Source: Pseudomonadota bacterium (GTDB lineage Bacteria > Verrucomicrobiota > Verrucomicrobiia > Chthoniobacterales > UBA6821). From it: 8,010 nt of DNA. The stretch spans positions 1-8,010 of the forward strand of contig RFPR01000091.1 of assembly GCA_009928265.1 (NCBI GenBank), given 5' to 3'. The first letter of the stretch is position 1, and each line of letters opens with the position of its first letter. Under the pieces are notes generated by a model. That model was not told the DNA's origin. It saw nothing but the letters and a program-made list of their open reading frames with translations, and ran no database searches. Below are positions 5,861-8,010 of this stretch, piece by piece. A program made the position numbers and the translations under genes.

Positions 5861-6203
5861 TTATTCCTTCAGCAATGTCTCAAGATCGCTTAACAGGCGA
5901 GGCAGAGATTCCTCGATGATTCCCCAAACGATACTGTCCTCTACAGTGTCATAGCAATGGGCCAGGATGTTCCGGAAGGAGATGATCCTACGGTAGTTAG
6001 GGATGCCCTCAATCCGTTCAGGGTCGATTTTGTACGACCGGTTCAGGGCTTCACCGATGATCTCAAAAGATCTCTCCACGGCCAAACGGGTCTTTTCGTC
6101 AGCGGAATACTGCTCCAAGGACATTCCCGCAACGAATCCTTGGATGTCGCGCCCATGTCTATCTAAGCGCGTCTTCCAGATTCTCCCGCAGTTCAGGCTT
6201 CAT
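5861..6203 (-). pseudogene. hepT: HepT (DUF86) toxin gene, frameshifted by a 4-base duplication
   Basis: HepT is the HEPN-domain RNase toxin of the MntA-HepT system. The expected start, ATG at 6203, overlaps the end of mntA (ATGAAGCCTGA), the usual coupled arrangement. It reads MKPELRENLEDALR and then hits TAG at 6159-6161. The rest continues in another frame: RHGRDIQGFVAGMSLEQY and onward. The frame changes exactly at a tandem TAGA TAGA; deleting one copy gives ALRHGRDIQGFVAG and a continuous 112-residue protein of normal family length. The active motif RNILAHCY (Rx4HxY, Arg76, His81, Tyr83 in the repaired numbering) is intact; that tyrosine is the residue AMPylated by MntA in studied systems. 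An internal ATG at 6124 could give an 87-residue product lacking the first helix, but it has no ribosome-binding site. A sequencing or assembly error remains possible. Confidence 0.82.
6158..6165 (-). repeat. Tandem 4-base duplication (TAGA)2 inside hepT
   Basis: The minus strand reads CTTAGATAGACATGG, holding two adjacent TAGA units. One unit fits the reading frame; the second shifts it and creates the in-frame TAG. Slippage in replication could add or remove the unit. Confidence 0.8.
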
Positions 6204-6492
6204 ACACCGTGACACCCTGCTCGCGGATATTCTTTTCGAGTGAAGGACGGGTCACACTCCGGGGCGTCAGCAAATCGACTTCGGAACCCACGGCATCCTG
6301 GATCTCGTGCAAAAGATCGAAATAATGTCCGGCATATTCCGTAGGGGACAAATCCTTGAACTGGACCAGAAGATCCAGATCGCTTCCCTCGCGGGCCTCA
6401 CCGCGAGCAACAGAACCAAAGACTGTGAGACTCTTGACCGGATGCCGACTGCACGGCCCAGCTAGAATCTCTTTGAGTTCGGCGAGGGACAT
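6193..6492 (-). CDS. mntA: MntA-like minimal nucleotidyltransferase (HepT antitoxin)
   Basis: A 99-residue cytoplasmic minimal nucleotidyltransferase. FGSVARGEAREGSDLDLL (25-42) fits the GSx10DxD motif exactly, with metal-binding Asp38 and Asp40, and EVDLLTP supplies the third acidic residue, Asp73. In characterised MntA-HepT modules this enzyme transfers AMP groups from ATP to a tyrosine near the HepT active site and so neutralises the RNase. The gene ends in TGA at 6193-6195, overlapping the hepT ATG by 11 bases, consistent with translational coupling. It looks intact while its toxin partner is frameshifted, so the pair is probably decaying or switched off. No Shine-Dalgarno sequence precedes the ATG. 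A TATAGC box 6 bases before the ATG might give a leaderless transcript, but no good -35 is present. Confidence 0.88.
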   Translation of the reverse strand: MSLAELKEILAGPCSRHPVKSLTVFGSVARGEAREGSDLDLLVQFKDLSPTEYAGHYFDLLHEIQDAVGSEVDLLTPRSVTRPSLEKNIREQGVTVYEA

Positions 6493-6556
6493 AATTGTGC
6501 TATAATCGACGGATCGGGCCAGAGGAAGGCCGAATCACCAGAGCAGACGTCCTTTT

Positions 6557-6572
6557 TTTCCTGATTTCCTGA
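6557..6572. repeat. 8-bp tandem repeat TTTCCTGA x2
   Basis: Two perfect adjacent copies of TTTCCTGA lie just past the end of the ArsR-methyltransferase gene, in the 84-base gap before mntA. A run of seven T precedes them on the plus strand. No hairpin accompanies the T-run, so I do not call a terminator. It may be a slippage product. Confidence 0.5.
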
Positions 6573-6576
6573 TCAA

Positions 6577-7509
6577 TCAACCAGCTTTTAACCCCGTCGC
6601 AAGGATCGTCTGAAAATTCGGGGCCTGCTGCTCACGGGCGACAACACTGACTTCGAGATCGGTGAATCCTGACTTCTCGAGCATCGCGTGGAGTTCCACA
6701 CCCGAGAACCCAAGCCAGACATGGGCGTAGAGCTCCTTGGCCTGCTCGTAAGTATGGCTGGCCAAATCCAGAATCAGGATGCGCCCACCCGGCTTGAGGA
6801 TCCCGAATGCACTCTCTACGGCGCGCTGAGGACGGGCCGCATGATGGAGGGCTTGGCTGAAGAGCACGAGGTCGACGCTCTCAGGCTCGATCGGCGGTTC
6901 CTCGATGTCTCCTAAACGATACTCAAGGTTCGTGAAACCGTTCTCCTGGGCGATCTTGGCGCCGTATTCGACCATCTTTTGCGAGTTATCGATGGCGATG
7001 ACCCGCTTGGCCTGCTTGGCCAGGAGCTGGGAAAGAGTACCCTCACCCGCCCCCATGTCGGCGATAACAAGGGGCGGCAGAAGGCGCAGGAGTCCATGGG
7101 CGAGCGCCTGCCAAGAGCGACCAGGCACATAGGTGCGGCCAAACTTTCCGGCGAGCTTGTCAAAGTAATCAGCAGCCCGGTCGCGGCGTTTGTTCAGCAC
7201 GAGCTGCAGCGCCTGCCGGTCACGCTCGGCCTCGGCCAGTTCCGCAACTGCCGCTGTGAGGGCTTGACGGAGAGGAGTCACGGCGGCGGGAACGGCGGCG
7301 TAATGGATGTTCTTCCCTACGCGGCGATCGAGGACGAGGCCTTGGCGACGCAGTTGTCCCAGACTTGCGGAAATGCGCGACTGCCCCATGCCAAGGGCCT
7401 CCTGTAACTCGGCCACGGTCAACTCCTCCTCTAGCAGCAGGGCGAGCAGACGGAGGCGCGTCGGGTCCGAAAGGGTCTTGAGCGACTGGAGAATTGACGC
7501 CATACCCAT
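6577..7509 (-). CDS. ArsR-family regulator fused to SAM-dependent methyltransferase (SahR-like)
   Basis: A 310-residue two-domain protein. Residues 5-75 form an ArsR winged helix: LKTLSDPTRLRLLALLLEEE, then TVAELQEALGMGQSRISASL with the recognition helix, and the wing GLVLDRRVGKNIHY. A helical linker with GKFGRTYVPGR (121-131) leads into a class I methyltransferase: motif I ADMGAGEGTLS (150-160), Asp174 ending strand 2, FSQALHHAARP (217-227) and LKPGG (238-242). There is no cysteine in the protein, so the metal site of classical ArsR members (CVC) is absent; SAM or SAH is the likely ligand. The gene is divergent from metK across an 87-base spacer with a 6-4-6 palindrome. Similar ArsR-methyltransferase genes sit beside metK/ahcY elsewhere (SahR in Proteobacteria). 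The ATG at 7503 is an equally possible start. Whether it methylates anything is unknown. Confidence 0.85.
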   Translation of the reverse strand: MGMASILQSLKTLSDPTRLRLLALLLEEELTVAELQEALGMGQSRISASLGQLRRQGLVLDRRVGKNIHYAAVPAAVTPLRQALTAAVAELAEAERDRQALQLVLNKRRDRAADYFDKLAGKFGRTYVPGRSWQALAHGLLRLLPPLVIADMGAGEGTLSQLLAKQAKRVIAIDNSQKMVEYGAKIAQENGFTNLEYRLGDIEEPPIEPESVDLVLFSQALHHAARPQRAVESAFGILKPGGRILILDLASHTYEQAKELYAHVWLGFSGVELHAMLEKSGFTDLEVSVVAREQQAPNFQTILATGLKAG

Positions 7510-7511
7510 TT

Positions 7512-7527
7512 ACATATACATATATGT
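7512..7527. promoter_or_regulatory. 6-4-6 palindrome, candidate operator of the ArsR-methyltransferase
   Basis: ACATAT-ACAT-ATATGT is a perfect 6-4-6 inverted repeat containing the nested palindrome ACATATATGT, and flanked by an outer TTTAC / GTAAA pair (7509-7513, 7534-7538). It lies 3 bases upstream of one regulator start and 69 bases before the metK ATG, overlapping promoter-like boxes for both directions: leftward TTTACT (7533-7538) and TATGTA (7511-7516), spacing 16; rightward TTGACG (7494-7499) with TATACA (7515-7520), spacing 15. This is the expected place and form for an ArsR-dimer site. Binding is inferred. Confidence 0.6.
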
Positions 7528-7596
7528 TCATAAGTAAAGCTTCGGCACTATCCGCAGCCTTACCCAACCCACATCCACACCAAACCCATCCCTACC

Positions 7597-8010
7597 ATGC
7601 CCCGCAGCTACATCTTCTCCTCCGAGTCCGTCGGCGAAGGCCATCCTGACAAGGTCTGCGATACGATTTCCGACGCCATCCTCGACGCCTGTCTGGCGCT
7701 TGACCCTTCCAGCCGCGTTGCCTGCGAGACCTACGCCAAGAGCAACATCGTGGTGGTCGGCGGCGAGATCACCGTTCCCAAGCTCGGCAACAAGTCCCTC
7801 GAATCCACGATCAACATTGGCAAGATCGTCCGCGATGCGATCCGTGAAATCGGCTACGTGAACGGCGACGACGTCTTCCACGCCGACACCGTCTTTATCA
7901 ACAATATCATCACTTCCCAGAGCGCAGACATCGCGCAGGGTGTTGATGCCAAAAAGGCCGAAGGCAAGAAGACCGCCGAGCAGGGTGCAGGCGATCAAGG
8001 CCTGATGTTC
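7597..8010 (+). CDS. metK: S-adenosylmethionine synthetase (N-terminal 138 residues; continues off the window)
   Basis: MetK makes SAM from methionine and ATP, releasing phosphate and pyrophosphate. The visible N-terminus holds SSESVGEGHPDKVCD (8-22) with the ATP-binding His16 and metal-binding Asp18. GGEITVP is at 55-61, SQSADIAQGVD (107-117) follows, and the P-loop-like GAGDQGLMF (130-138) is where the window ends. Between the last two motifs there is a small lysine-rich insert, DAKKAEGKKTAEQ, longer than the E. coli loop. The start is set by the conserved SYIFSSESV opening. The leader has no Shine-Dalgarno sequence and is free of G from 7558 to the ATG, so it cannot hold a SAM riboswitch. 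The divergent ArsR-methyltransferase is the likely regulator. Other methionine-cycle genes such as ahcY may follow beyond the window. Confidence 0.97.
   Translation, partial: MPRSYIFSSESVGEGHPDKVCDTISDAILDACLALDPSSRVACETYAKSNIVVVGGEITVPKLGNKSLESTINIGKIVRDAIREIGYVNGDDVFHADTVFINNIITSQSADIAQGVDAKKAEGKKTAEQGAGDQGLMF

Noticed and set aside
6159..6170. Programmed +1 frameshift in hepT (CTT AGA TAG, reminiscent of prfB)
   Set aside because: There is no SD-like stimulator upstream and the AGA codon cannot re-pair well after slipping. An exact 4-base duplication explains the shift and gives the normal family length.
6541..6576. T-run CCTTTTTTTCC as a terminator
   Set aside because: No stable hairpin precedes it on the plus strand and no rightward gene ends there.
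7540..7596. SAM riboswitch in the metK leader
   Set aside because: The leader is at most about 70 bases, with no G in its last 39 bases before the ATG, so it cannot form the stems of known SAM riboswitches.
7528..7998. A 156-codon open frame on the minus strand opposite metK
   Set aside because: It is a shadow of the strongly conserved metK coding sequence.
1..8010. CRISPR arrays, insertion sequences or phage attachment sites
   Set aside because: No spaced repeats, transposase or integrase sequence was found, and no copy of the tRNA-Leu 3' end was noticed elsewhere in the window.

Overview
This is a chromosomal window from a moderately GC-rich, Gram-negative bacterium. It encodes an outer-membrane autotransporter barrel, a SurA/PrsA-like periplasmic isomerase, a quinone C-methyltransferase and metK. 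I see no phage or insertion-sequence genes. The style of the genes (a short autotransporter barrel with no passenger, no Shine-Dalgarno sequences, an ArsR-methyltransferase fusion beside metK) would suit Verrucomicrobiota, but that is an impression and not a placement.

Left part (1-2820, minus strand): a three-gene run transcribed leftward. It holds a parvulin-type peptidyl-prolyl isomerase with a signal peptide, a 3-hydroxyisobutyrate-dehydrogenase-family oxidoreductase with an unusual tail, and a YgfZ/GcvT-like folate-binding protein cut by the window edge. The gaps are only 24 and 14 bases, so it is probably one operon. A 139-base divergent spacer with a 15-bp perfect palindrome separates it from rightward tRNA-Leu(CAG) and a ubiE/menG methyltransferase. 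The latter ends at a strong hairpin that also serves the convergent outer-membrane gene.

Middle (3889-6492): a leftward autotransporter barrel gene lies just downstream of a small ribbon-helix-helix (RHH) gene. The promoter region of that RHH gene carries a TTGACA box overlapped by an inverted repeat. A second, divergent RHH-like gene points right. It converges on a leftward MntA-HepT toxin-antitoxin module. The MntA nucleotidyltransferase looks intact. The HepT toxin is frameshifted by an exact 4-base tandem duplication (TAGA TAGA); removing one copy restores a 112-residue HepT with its Rx4HxY motif.

Right part (6577-8010): a leftward, cysteine-free ArsR-family regulator fused to a SAM-dependent methyltransferase is divergent from metK (S-adenosylmethionine synthetase, cut by the right edge). 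A 6-4-6 palindrome lies between them, which suggests SAM/SAH-responsive control of the methionine cycle. The metK leader is short and free of G, with no room for a SAM riboswitch.

A theme across the window is that no protein gene has a clear Shine-Dalgarno sequence. Two leaders (metK and the barrel gene) are G-free for more than 30 bases before the ATG, and some promoter-like boxes lie so close to the start codon that leaderless transcripts are plausible.
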